Below the pieces are notes generated by a model. It was not told where the DNA came from. It did not search any database and saw only the letters and a program-made list of their open reading frames with translations. Positions 46,301-57,059 of a DNA stretch of 64,000 nucleotides are shown here, piece by piece. Both the position numbers and the translations under genes were made by a program. How positions within the stretch are numbered: position 1 is the stretch's first letter; each line of letters starts with the position of its first letter. The DNA comes from Lactarius indigo (lineage: Eukaryota; Basidiomycota; Agaricomycetes; Russulales; Russulaceae), in NCBI GenBank assembly GCA_025766275.1, contig JAFKAC010000136.1, forward strand, positions 62,001 through 126,000. Reading direction: 5' to 3'.

Positions 46301-46795
46301 TTCGAAGATGTCGATGAGAACACCGTGGCTGGCAGCAACATCCTTGGATGCCTAAATGATCGAGCTGTCACAATTGTCCACAGAGTGAAGTCGACGAAAT
46401 ACTCACCAAGAGCAAAACTCCAATTCCGGCAAAAATCACCTTGGCAGGAGAGAACACCTAGAAAATGAGAGTGAGCGCGCAAATTGGGACAAGGCAGCCC
46501 CAGATAGTCACCAAACCAACGCCCTCACGAGCGTAGCAGAGAACGCGTAAAGCACGTTCACGGTCGGATTAAGCCACTTTGTCAACCTCTCATCATCCCG
46601 CCGAACTGATCGAACTCCTCGACCTGGGCTAAGCACGATGAGAATTGCATCGGGAGAGTTGCAAGTCTTGAGCTGGGTGGCTAAGGGGTGAGAGGTGATG
46701 TCTTGTCCTGTTCGCTTTTTGTAGGCTTTAACGGCAGTTTGGAAGATAGAGTCGAAGTTGGAGGAAGAGGTGGTTGGGAGAGGGGACTGAGACAT
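43307..46795 (-). pseudogene. NLR A: Goodbye / coiled coil / NACHT / ankyrin, frame-shifted
   Basis: The gene starts MSQSPLPTTSSSNFDSIFQ at 46795, the same N-terminus as NLRs B and C. NACHT is well kept: a P-loop reading G-K-P-G-S-G-K-S across an intron (about 45340), IYLILDAVDEC and LHMCITSRPE. The helical region with RPLRVEELAEVLAIDF and the ankyrins (DETPLHRASETGLPDVVRWLL) sit in the frame 43444-44613. Breaks against NLR B are: one base lost near the end of exon 1 (an upstream GTGAGG donor could rescue it), two bases lost after KRLEAYTEVP (about 46245), one in the heptad coil, one near 43575 and one near 43412. The coil has about 12 heptads. Fungal NLRs sense non-self or allelic partners; its ligand is unknown. 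Confidence 0.88.
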
Positions 46796-47419
46796 GGTGT
46801 AGCCGTATGTCGATTTGGGCTGAGAGGAGAGGAGAGACGACCGGATGACCTGTGACTGTAATTAAATGGAGAGAGCTGAGGCAGGACGCGGACGAGGCAC
46901 AGCCTCGTGTACTGCAAAAGATTCGGGTGATCTGGATAAGGATGATAGACGCGCTACCGACGTGATAACAATAAATACGGCAACTTGATGGCATCGTGGT
47001 GGATGCGGTGTGGATAGGGAAATAGTTCGAGTTGAAAGAAGTAAGGACTGTCGTCGATGGCAATGACTCGGGGCTCATACTAGCGTCGGATACCTGGCAT
47101 ATGTACAACATGACAAGGCCCAAATAATATGGGGACTAACCAAAGGGCTGGTCTATAATTAATTTTTCCTGTGTGCGATATGTAGCACTACAACACGGTT
47201 ACACCGGCGTCCAATGTCCGGAACAATCTCAATACGAGACACCTTAGGGATCGGTTGTGGCTCAAGTTAACGGGGCTTTCACCCCCATATTTCTTGCGCT
47301 ATCACCTTGAGCAATGCGTTTGTTGAGTTTGGAGTATGTAAGTATATAAGCTCTTCCTCAATTGTGAAGGACGGTAGTATGTTCAAAAGTCGGTCCAAGT
47401 CGGGCGTCCCAAGACTCGA
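46796..47419. other. NLR A upstream region / sedolisin A downstream region
   Basis: No gene. Blocks are shared with 54584-55559 and with 56610-57059: GATAAGGATGATAGACGCGC, a GGTTAC-containing block and GCAATGCGTTTGTTG. It should contain the NLR promoter. Confidence 0.6.
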
Positions 47420-48770
47420 AACCTATCGAGCCCAGAGAAAGCCAACGTCTAAAATGTCGAGGGGCGAGTAGCCATCAAGCAGCGAGATTGTACGAGCACG
47501 TTCCGCGTCTTTGTAATCAGCCGGTGCCGAGGATAGACGACCCGGATAAGGAGGAGAGACGCATGGGAGCCGCTTGTGCTGGACATAACTACCTCGACGC
47601 CATGAGGAAGTTACAGAATCTGATACCTTGCGATGATGTCGGAAATGCCGCGACCCGTAGCACTGCACGAAACACGGAGCACGGATATGTCAGCTGAGTT
47701 AGAGACCTTGATATTGGTTGCCGAAATTACAGACGAAGAGAGGCGCGGCTTGCAGTTGGTAGCTCGCGCGCTGGAAGACGGTAGTGCGAAAGCTGCCGCC
47801 GGAAAGTCTCGGCGCGATCTCAGGCTCGTAGCTCGTGGTCCCGTCGACGGAAGCGACCCAGGGACCCGTGAACGGGTGATGGTGTGGGCGACCTGTGCAC
47901 GAGCTTCTTCCAGGACTCTTCCGAGCCATACACAATGCACACGTACAGGTTGTGGAGAACATAGGCATATACTGGACGGAGCCGTCGTCGTCGGTCATAT
48001 GGTCACTTTTGCCGGCGCCGAAATCACCGTTGGCGAGAACTGACCTCGCATGTGCCGAGCTGCGCGAACACATACTGTACCTTTTGTATTCTCTCGGGGA
48101 GGCTCGGTCATATGATGTCGGCAGAAAGTCCAGGTGGCTAAGGGTGTATCGGAGGCGAGTAACCAGTCGTCCGTGCCCGGCGACCGGCGGCCAGTGTTGC
48201 CGAAGATGCGCGGGGTCTGATGCTTACACCGAAATTGAGCCTGGAGTCGAGATGGGTCGAATTTTATCCCCGTCGTCAACTTATACGACAGTGAAGGTGG
48301 CGTCGACGCTGTCGATGCGGTGTTTGGTTTGAACATGAACGCGGCCAAATCTCTTGGGCACGGGTACTGCCTGGAAATCTCGGCCCTGAATCCCCAAGCA
48401 TGTTCTGGTCCGTCGCAGAAAGTGCGTGGGTAAATTTGTTGTACAGCCAGCGCACGAACGACTGTGGCTCGGCATAGTCACGGCTCTCCTAATCCAGCCT
48501 CGCTGCAGCATATTGGGGTGCATTCACGGCGTCTCCCACTACATGGGCGGGGAAGCAATGTGTTTTTCTGGCGCCACAATTAGCACATGGATGTGCTGCA
48601 CCGTGGGAAGCGCATAGCAACAGGGCAGACAATGAGAGCCTCGTTTGAGTGCCAGTAGAGCTGATATGACGCATTGAGAGCATTTTCTGGGTCAAGGACA
48701 CGCCATTGAGTGTCAGTGTGTTACTACCACGGGCAAATGAGACGGAAGAGGAATGAAGCTAGTGAGGGTT
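47420..48770 (-). pseudogene. Sedolisin-type (S53) serine peptidase, pseudogene A
   Basis: The reading is minus, in several frames. Family landmarks in order: the propeptide end YALPTVQHIHVLIVAPEKHI (about 48590), DATFTVV, DWLLAS, SVLANGDFGAGKSD (the GD-G motif), then YEPEIAPRLSGGSFR and NQYQGL. GRGISDI follows, then a decayed GTS-S region (STSGS) and ISLLDGYSPL. In the family these are acid peptidases secreted after propeptide removal. The end is shortened: GYSPL runs directly into VGFLW, whereas copy B keeps about 150 bp between them. Many frame changes make it a pseudogene. It is upstream of NLR A on the same strand. Confidence 0.8.
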
Positions 48771-48884
48771 GTAGTATCCAGACCAGGGTTGTATCTGGAT
48801 GCAGAGCGACAAGCTCAGGAGAGGGGCCGCGCTCTAAATAAGTACAATATTATGTAATGTAGGATCTGTGAGTTGTGAGTTTGG

Positions 48885-50605
48885 ATGACGCACTCACTCA
48901 TCTTAGACTGAAGGCGAGGCGCATAACGTTGGTTTGTAGGTCCCGTGGCTGCGATCAAGGCAGCCCAGCTTGGTCTCAAAGTCTGTTCGTGGCGTCGACC
49001 GCTTATCCCGTTGCTCATCTCGTTCTTCACTAGACCGCACGCATATAGACCGCACGCATATAAAAGCGTGGAATGCTAGGTGGGACGCACTTGAACGTCG
49101 GCTGTATTCTTTCCAAGGCGATGCTTAACAACTCGCAAATCTGCCACCAAACACTCCATGATATCAAGAAACGTGGCATCGACGGTGCATCGTTAACTTC
49201 TTCCAATGCCATTTTTCACTGACTTTTTAAAAAAAAAAAAAAACCGGTCGAAGACGTCAAACTGAATCCTCCGAAGGTGCTCAAAGCGAAGGAAGACTCC
49301 GTCGATAGCTTCACAAAGAGTATCGAAATCCTCTTCAAGGTGAACAAAGTCGACTACATCATCAAAGTAACTGCCTCTTCCCAATACCATCTCCGTGCAG
49401 ATCGGCGGCGGCGGCGAGTCTACCATGGAAGCGAAGAGCATTATGATTGCGATAGGGTCCGTGATTGCACCCTTCCCCGATGGCGCCATCGAGATAGACA
49501 GCCAACAGATCGTCAGCTCGACTGGTGCGCTTTCACTGCAGAAGGTCAATGAAAGGGTGGTAATCATTGACGGCAGCACCGTTAGACTGGAGATGGGCAG
49601 AGTATGGAGTCGACCAAGATCATTGGCAGCGTAGGCACTGACGAGGAGATCTCGTGCGTTCCCTCGATTTCGCTTGTGGTGTCGCTGTCCTCTAACATAT
49701 CACGGTGTGCTAAGGAAGCAGTTCCAGAACGCTATGACGAAGCAAGGTCTCAAGTTCAAATTGAGTACCAAAGCACTCTCCTCAGAGAAGAAGGATAGGA
49801 AGGTGGTCGTCACGACAGAGGCTGGTAAGGACGGCATGCATGACTCGGTGCGTCACTCTCAATTTACTTGATCTGTGAGAAAATTTACATAGTATGAGGC
49901 AGCTAGAAACAGACGTTGTACTCGTTGCCGTTGGCCGCCGACCATATATCCAAGACCTCGGCCTCGAAAATGTCGGTGTCGAAGTCGACTCGCGCGGGCG
50001 CATCGCGACCGACGACCAGTTCAACACAAGCGTTCCGAAAATCAAGCACATCGGCGACGTAACCTTTGGACCGATGCTCGCGCACAAGGCTGAGGAAGAG
50101 GGCATCGCGGCGGTGGAGTACATCCATCGCGGCCATGGTCACGTGAACTACGGGACGATCCCTAGCGTGGTGTACATGTACATGCACCCCGAGGTTGCGT
50201 GGTCGAGAAGACGGGCAGCGTGAAGTAGTACAAGGTTGGCCGATTCCAGTTCCTTGCTAACTTGCGGGCCAAGACGAACTTGGATACCGAAGGCCGGGTC
50301 AAGCTCCTCATAAAGGTGGAGACAGACCGGATCCTCGGGTGCACACCATCTGTGGGTGTGCTATTTTCCGCACTTAGGACTGAGTTGCCGAATTTCATGC
50401 CCCCTTGTGCGTTGATAGGTCCAAATGCTGGCGCGATGATCGCAGAGGGCATGCTTGCGCTCGAATACGGTGCGAACACAGAGGGCATCGCACGCACGAC
50501 ACACACGTATGTCCCTCCTTTCCCATTTCTTCGACGCCCCGTCCTGACCACGACTTTCCCTTCTCTCAGCCAATGCTGTCCGAGGCGTTTCGCAAAGCCG
50601 CCACA
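48885..50605 (+). pseudogene. Dihydrolipoamide dehydrogenase (DLD), pseudogene copy B
   Basis: The same gene as 40372-42211, but lacking the first exon with the FAD-site GGG. It has [41 protein letters not shown] and MIAIGSVIAPFPDGAIEIDSQ. The central parts [44 protein letters not shown] and [13 protein letters not shown] are clear, as is the end [10 protein letters not shown] (about 50590). The first redox Cys is His here and Tyr in copy A. A run of about 15 A at 49228 and several frame changes break it. It is better preserved in the middle than copy A. Confidence 0.9.
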
Positions 50606-50892
50606 GGAAGGATCGTCGAGACATCCACGGTAGGGTAGACAGGGGTCTTTGGTGTTTTTTATTCCTTGCGCTATACACCGTAGCAACCCATTAACCGGTT
50701 TCATGCATCCGCAGATTCCATAGCACGTTTCAAGGAGGTAACGCTCTGTTGCTGGATCAATGGTATTTGATTCATCACATTCTCCAACTTAAGCACCATA
50801 AGTGTATGATACAACTAACGTACTACAATAAATCATTCGTGTAAGACATGATAAAAAGCCGTCACCCAAACGAATAGCCTCGTAGATACCCA
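50606..50892. other. DLD/NLR convergent intergenic region, copy B
   Basis: A short version of 42212-43306. ACACCGTAGCAACCC at 50675 and GGTAACGCTCTGTT at 50736 match the copy A region and 63885-64000. Confidence 0.65.
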
Positions 50893-53800
50893 TCACTCGT
50901 TCGTTTGCTCGGATAGTAATTTGACGATCTCCGTGTATCCTCGCGATTTGGCCTCGTCCGACGGAGTCTTGCCGTCGTTACCGCGCGCGTTCACGTTCCC
51001 ACCGTGCTTCGATAGTAATCGCACGACTTCCAGATGTCCTTGCAAGGCTGCATCGTGCAACGGGACCCGGCCCCGCCTATCGCGCGCGTTGACCTCGGCA
51101 TTGTACTCAAGAAGTATCTCGACAACCTCGAGACTTCCATTGGACGCTGCAAAGTGCAGTGCAGTCGATCGATCTTCCGCCTGGGCTTCGAGGTCCACGC
51201 CACGGTCGAGTAGCCACCGCACAACATCAAGGAAACCGACGACCGATGCGCGATGCAGTGGAGTTTCGTCGCCGTAGCCCCGGATATCCAGATGGGCGCC
51301 ATTCTCCAGTAGCAACCATACAATCTCGACGTCCCCTTTGTGAAGTGCTGCGTGCAAGGGAGTCCCGTAGAAACCACCCTTGGCGTTGAGGTCCTGCGGG
51401 CGCTTCGAAAGCACGTGTTCTACCAGGGCCCGATCCCCAATCCGTACGGCGTAATATAAGGGGGACCCTTTTGGTTGTCCTGGGCTTTTCCCGGTCATCG
51501 AGGGCCCATCAACGTTGTGGAGCCAGACCCATGCAGCGAAATGTGGCTTGTCTGCGTCAAGCAGTTCGCCGATCCCATCCTTCGCGTGCGATAAAACATT
51601 CTCGAATTTGACGTGGTCGGGCCAGTGCATTGCTGCATATCGGGCCAGGGGAACTCCCCTGATGCTGTCGTGGTCAACTTGCTTATCAAGTCGGAGGAGG
51701 ACACCTAGAGACGCTTGCGCTAGAATCGTGTGCGCAGACTCAAGTCGAATATGGAATCGCGACTCCTCTCCGACACAACTTGCAAGCCGATTTGATGTAA
51801 GGAACTCTTTCACCGAGAAGTGCGAGAACTGAACCACCCGCGAACCACCATCCATGACGATGGTCACCAAACTGGAGCATGCTGATAGCACCGCTTCTTC
51901 GTTATCTTCCCACCGCCAATCCGCGTTCAACTTCGGGCCGCCACGCGCGTTGAAGTCGATGGCCAGAACTTCTGCAAGTTCTTCGACTCGAAGTGGACGA
52001 ACGGCCACGGTCAGGCATTGCAGTAGACGATAGGCGTGATCTCTGTTAGCCCGGCTGATCTCCCTTAGAATCCGTTCGTATGTCTCGTCCAGGGACTCGG
52101 GTAATTGCTCGAGGATGTTGAGGACGCTGGATGGGAAGCAGTGACGTAATATCTCCAATTGACAGAATACCCATCGGAACCTGCGCCGAATCTTTGTTCA
52201 GCGTGCACGACAACGGAGTAGTGACGGGCTTACATTCCATCAGCCTTGGTTGAGAGTCTTTCGACGACCAGGTCCCTTTCCTCCGCTCTCCATCGACGCA
52301 TCCTCGAGTCCGAGTAAACAACCGAGCTAACAAAGTTTGCGATATCCGCGTTCTGTCCGCTTTCATTGTGAAGTGAGATCCGGTGGGCTGCCAGTGGCTC
52401 GAGGGCATTATGGATGTCGATCTCGGGTCGACTGGTGATACACATATGCAAGTTCGAAAGTTTCAACTCGATGAGATCCTTGACAAGTCGCAGGACCTTT
52501 TCGCGAGGTGATGGCACCCCTGATGTGTTGAGGCATTCGTCAACGGCATCTAAGATGAGGTAGATTGGTGTTTGTCCGAGGGCCACGAGCATGGTCTTGA
52601 GGCATTGCGCGAGCGCGTTGTCATTTGGCTGTACTGATCCCCGACGGTGCGCAGAGTACAAGTCACGAAGAATGTCGCAGTAAGCGTCGGACTGATCGGA
52701 AAGCTGGATGAGAAGAGAGCAGAGCAGAGCGCGGGAGTCCTGCTTTGAGGTGTCCTTGAAGTCAAAATAGAAGTAGGCCATCGACGCGAACCCGGCATTG
52801 CAGATGTCTTCTATATCTCGGATGATCACGGAGCTGGACGAAATCACAGCTTGAGCGTGACTATAGACGCAATTCGTCATGAAGAAACGAACCTGAGAAT
52901 ACTTTTGCCTGAGCCCGCTAAGGGACAGGAAGGTGTTAGTATGAATTCGGTCGGAGATCAAGGGACGTACGTTTTCCATGAACCCACAACAGGCAGCCAT
53001 CAGCCCTCCAACGGTTGAAGGCGTCGCCTCGAGTGAGCCATGTTGCGGTACCCTCGTGGTGGGCACCGCAAGCGGTGTTGTAATTGATGGACGGATCGGG
53101 GGGGGATCCAGTTTCGGAGGTCACGTCGAAGCTGGTTGCCTGTTAAGTATGTGAGCGACGGCGGCTAAGAACAGCGGGCGCTGGGGAGATCACTGACGGC
53201 TCATATCGTCTACGGTGTTCACGATCTGTTGTATTGCTGCACTTCTTTGCTTCCCTTCTAAGCAAGCCAAAGTATGAGAACGTCGCGTAGAATAGATAAG
53301 CAGAATCACAAACCATCGAGGATTAGCTTGACATCGTCGTTGATGACTGCCACCCTATGATCGACTTGTTTCACTCCGTCATTGACTGCCTGCACATTTT
53401 GGTCAACGCGTTGGACCCCCTCCCCGACGCCCTGGACTCTCTCATCGACACCCTGGACTCTTCCATCGACGCCCTGGACTCTTTCGTTGACGCCCTGGAC
53501 TCTTTCATCGACACCCTGGATTCTTTCGTCGACGCCTTGGACCCTCTTGTCAACACCATGCACCCTCTCATCGATGCCATGTACCCTCCCGTCGACGCCC
53601 CGGACTCTTTCGTCGACGTCTTGGACTCGTTCACCGACGCCTTGAACTCTTTCGTCGACGCCCTGGACCCTTTCGTCGACACACTCCACCTTCCCGTCGA
53701 CGTCTTGCACCCCCTTCTTGACACCTCCACCTGGAAACCAACGCCCATCACCTTGTCGTCCATACTATGCGTCAACCTCAGGACTTCTGCGGTCGCCATC

Positions 53801-54583
53801 CGCGCCTCATCTTGTGTCAATCTGTCCAGTTTCTGCAGCGCGTCCTCGATATCTCGTCTTCCAACTAACTTTTTGAAGAATTTCTCTGAATAAAATCTAA
53901 GGAGATAGATCAGAGAATAACTGGAGAATAACGCACTCGCTCTCCCTTGTCTGATTTCCTTGGTCGCTATCGCGAAGATAGACAACACCTCCACCATGAT
54001 CTTTACTATAACATCCGTCATTGCTGCTGTCTGCGGAACTTCGGTGTAGGCCTCAAGTCGTTTGAAAAAGTTCTCTATGCGCTCGAAGATGTCGATGAGA
54101 ATGTCGTGGCTGGCAGAAACATCCTTGGATGCCTGAATGATCGGGCTGTCACAAGGGTCTGCAAGGTGTGCTAAACGGAGATACCCACCAAGAGCAAGAC
54201 TCCAATTCCAGCAAATATCACTTGGCGGGCGAGAACACCTGTAAAACGAAGGTGAGAGCACAAATCGCGGAACGAGGCATTCTCCCAATACTCACCAAAC
54301 CAACGCCCTCACCGAGTGTAGCGGAGAATGCGTAAAGCACGTTTACCGTCGGATTAAGCCACTTTGTCAACCTCTCGTCATCTCTCCGAGACTGCTCGAA
54401 CTCCTCAACCTGGGCTTTGAGCACGGCGAGAATTGCATCGGGAGTGTCGCAGGTCTTGAGCCAGGCGGCTAAGGGATGAGATGTGATGTCGTGCCCCGTT
54501 TGCTTTTTGTAGGCCTTGAAGGCAGTTTTGAAGATAGCGTCGAAGTTGGAGGAAGAGGTGGTTGGGAGTGGGGACTGAGACAT
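50893..54583 (-). CDS. NLR B: Goodbye / heptad coil / NACHT / six ankyrins, nearly intact
   Basis: STAND-type receptor, cytosolic by family. Exon 1 (ATG 54583) encodes a Goodbye-like domain (FDAIFKTAFKAYKKQTG, LNPTVNVLYAFSATL). Short exons follow: IDIFERIENFFKRLEAYTEVP, then KFFKKLVGRRDIEDALQKLDRL, a coil of about 18 heptads (VDERVQG type), and PPDPSINYNTACGAHHEGTATW. The NACHT P-loop G-K-P-G-S-G-K-S is split by an intron (52892-52975). Walker B is IYLILDAVDEC, followed by LHMCITSRPE. The last exon (50893-52160) has RPLRVEELAEVLAIDF and about six ankyrin repeats, ending LLSEQTNE and TGA. One problem: exon 2 near 54216 lacks a base that NLR A has (GCCAAGTGA against GCCAAGGTGA), putting a stop after the Goodbye domain. 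This is either a real truncation or an error. The rest is open. Confidence 0.87.
53325..53715 (-). repeat. 21-bp repeat encoding the NLR B heptad coil
   Basis: About 18 consecutive 21-bp units encode VDERVQG and close variants (VDGRVHG, IDERVHG, VDKRVQG, VNERVQG). The unit length equals one heptad, so unit gain or loss keeps the frame and coil register. NLR A has roughly 12 (45750-45990) and NLR C about 8 (61640-61810), less alike. Confidence 0.92.
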
Positions 54584-55559
54584 GGTGTAACGGTATGGCG
54601 TCGATTGGAGTTAGGAGGAAAAGCAGATAGCCTGTGACGGCAATTAAACGGAGAGAGCTGAGGCAGGACAAGGCACTGCCGCACAGCCTCGTGTACTGCA
54701 AATATTTGAGTGATCTGGATAAGGATGATAGACGCGCTACCGACGTGATAAGGATAGACGCGGCAACTTGGTGACAACATAGGCGGATGCAGCGTCTAGT
54801 GAAGGGAAATAGTAGTCGAGCTGACGGAAGAAAAGTGCGGCCGATGACAATGGCTTGGGGCTCATTTGTCAGATACCTAGCAGAGTCTTGTACAGCACGA
54901 CAAGACCTAAGTAGTAGTATAGGACTAACAAATGGACTCAACTAATGTTTAATTTTTCTTGTGTACGATACGTAGCACAATAATATGGTTACGCTAGCGT
55001 CCGACTTCCGGAACGATCTCGATACAAAGATACCCCCACGCCCAAGATCGGGTATGGCTCAAATTGTTGATGTTTTTAATCGCATGTGTCTAGCGTTATC
55101 GCCCCAGCAATGCGTTTGTTGCATTCGGAACATGTAAATTCTACTTCTCAATTATGAAGCACAGTACGTCCAAAAGTTGATCCAAACTGGGAGTCCCAAG
55201 CCCCGTGTAAGGACCAGCCGAGGTCTGTGCTCGAAACTACACTAACCGGCCCTACTATATTGAAACCATTCCACATCAACGCCAACATCATCGCCAACAC
55301 TACGCCTATGACTCGGAGCCTCATGGCGGACCAACGCCAACACCTTGCACGTCCCGAAACACTTTAGATTACCTTACAATACTTCCTTATCCGACGACTA
55401 CTCGTGTATATAATGCCTCGGCTCTCTCTCTCTCTCTCCAACTTGCGTGCTTAAGTGCTCCGTGCCGTCGGTCGCCTTGTCTCTCTTGTCTTGTATCTTG
55501 TTTACGTCTTCCTCTAGGGACGAATCTCGATCGCCTTGCAGCTAATACCTATTCCCCAA
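54584..55559. other. NLR B upstream region
   Basis: No gene. Shares the GATAAGGATGATAGACGCGC and GCAATGCGTTTGTTG blocks with cassette A. From about 55210 to 55540 it holds B-specific sequence with a (TC)n run at 55423-55439 and a GTATATAATGCC TATA-like stretch near 55410. Confidence 0.55.
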
Positions 55560-56545
55560 ATCTACGAAACCCAGAGCAAGCCAACATCGGGAGTAACGAG
55601 GCAATAGGTCTGATGCGTCCCGCAGGATCCTAGCAATGGAAGAGTATCCACCAGTGTTGCAGCCAGGGTTCGAACCAACTGTGATGTCATAGAGGGTCAC
55701 GAGGCCATTGCCGAACGGCCAGGAGTTGAGAAGCCGAGGGGCGAGTAGCCGTCAAGCAGTGGGATTGTGTGAGCCACGATCTGTACATTTGCAATTATCC
55801 GGGCGCTTGCAGATAGACGAGGTAGAGAGATGCATAGGAGTCGCTCGTGTTAGATGCGACTACCTCGACGACATGACGAAGTTTCAGAATCTGATAGCCT
55901 GCGCGGCGGTGTCGGGGACGCCGCAGCCCGTAGCGTTACACGGATCACAGAGCATAAATATGTCAGCTCAGGTCATGGAGGCGAGCATACTCGTAGGGGC
56001 CTTGATACCAGTTGCTAAGGTTCTAGATGAAGGGAGGCATGGCCTGCAGTTGGTACCTCGCGTGCTGAAAGCAAGACGAAAAGCTGTCGCCGAAAAGTCT
56101 CGCTGCGATCTCCGGCTCGTAGACCGTCGTCTCGCCAACATAGATAACCCCAGGACCTGCGAAAGGGTGGTGGGATGATGGTTTACCTGTACACGAGCTT
56201 CTAAGACTCTTCCGAGCTAATTAAAGATGCCACACGTACAAGTTGTGAAGAACACAGGGACAAACTGGACAGGCTGTCGTCTGTCACATGGTCCCCTTTT
56301 CCGACGCCGAAGTCAATGTTCGCGAGGACTGACCCTGCATGCGCCGAGCTGCGGAAACCATACATTACATATTCTCTCTTGGCGGCTTGGTCGTACGACG
56401 TGCTAATGAAGCCCGGGCGGTCGAGGATGTATCGAAGGTGAGAAAGCAGTCGTCCATGCCCGGCGACCCACGGCGAGTGCTGCAGAGGATGTGGGGATCG
56501 GGTAGCACGTATGCCGATTCCGTGTTGTAGTAGGGTGGTTCGAGT
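55560..56545 (-). pseudogene. Sedolisin-type (S53) peptidase, pseudogene B
   Basis: The propeptide and N-terminal part are missing; the rest follows copy A in several frames. Segments: VLANIDFGVGKGDHVTDD (about 56310), VTDTA-like GRG region (about 55910), IPLLDGYSPL, then LGFLNPW-type residues, and LYDITVGSNPGCNTGGYSS (about 55680), a strong S53 C-terminal signature near the calcium site. Stops and frame changes are frequent. Confidence 0.8.
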
Positions 56546-56609
56546 CGGAAGATGAGGAGAGGAAAAGTATGGGAGTTGTGGCCGTAGCTAGTACAGCGTC
56601 GTGTAAGTT

Positions 56610-57059
56610 ACCGCATATGGGTGATAAGGACGATATGCGCGCTATCGACTAGAAGGTGATGCAGCAGCATAACTGGACGCGATGTCAAGAGACAATACAG
56701 TTGTTCGAGATGAAGGAAGAGAGGTCCGTTGATGGCAAAGAACAAACATAGCTGTGATACCATATACGGCATTGGGACGGTAGCGTCCAAACAAAGCAAT
56801 ACTGACCAATGAACTAGTAGTACTAGTACTGGTAGCACGATCGTTTGTACAATACCCCACAATATGCACTACTACATGGTTACTCTGACCTCCAACGCGT
56901 ATAAAGTCTTGCCAGTGATCATCCTGAACTTTCAGGCATCCCCACATCTGGGATCGGGTATGGCTGGTTGATGGGGTACGCTATGCGCCAAAGCGTAACG
57001 AGTCGGACCACCCTTGAGGTCAAGTGTCTTGGGTCGCAGGTTTCGGCTTTGGCTTCGCT
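56610..57059. repeat. Relic of an NLR upstream region with no NLR attached
   Basis: GATAAGGACGATATGCGCGC (56621), ACTACATGGTTACTCTGACCTCC (56871 region) and TGGGATCGGGTATGGCT (56948) match the blocks upstream of NLRs A and B, in the same order. Here they are followed on the right by sedolisin C, but on the left by sedolisin B instead of an NLR exon 1. A cassette has lost its NLR and DLD. Confidence 0.65.

Noticed and set aside
47633..48043. Plus-strand 136-codon gene
   Set aside because: It is the antisense shadow of the sedolisin pseudogene, whose minus-strand segments match the S53 family in order.
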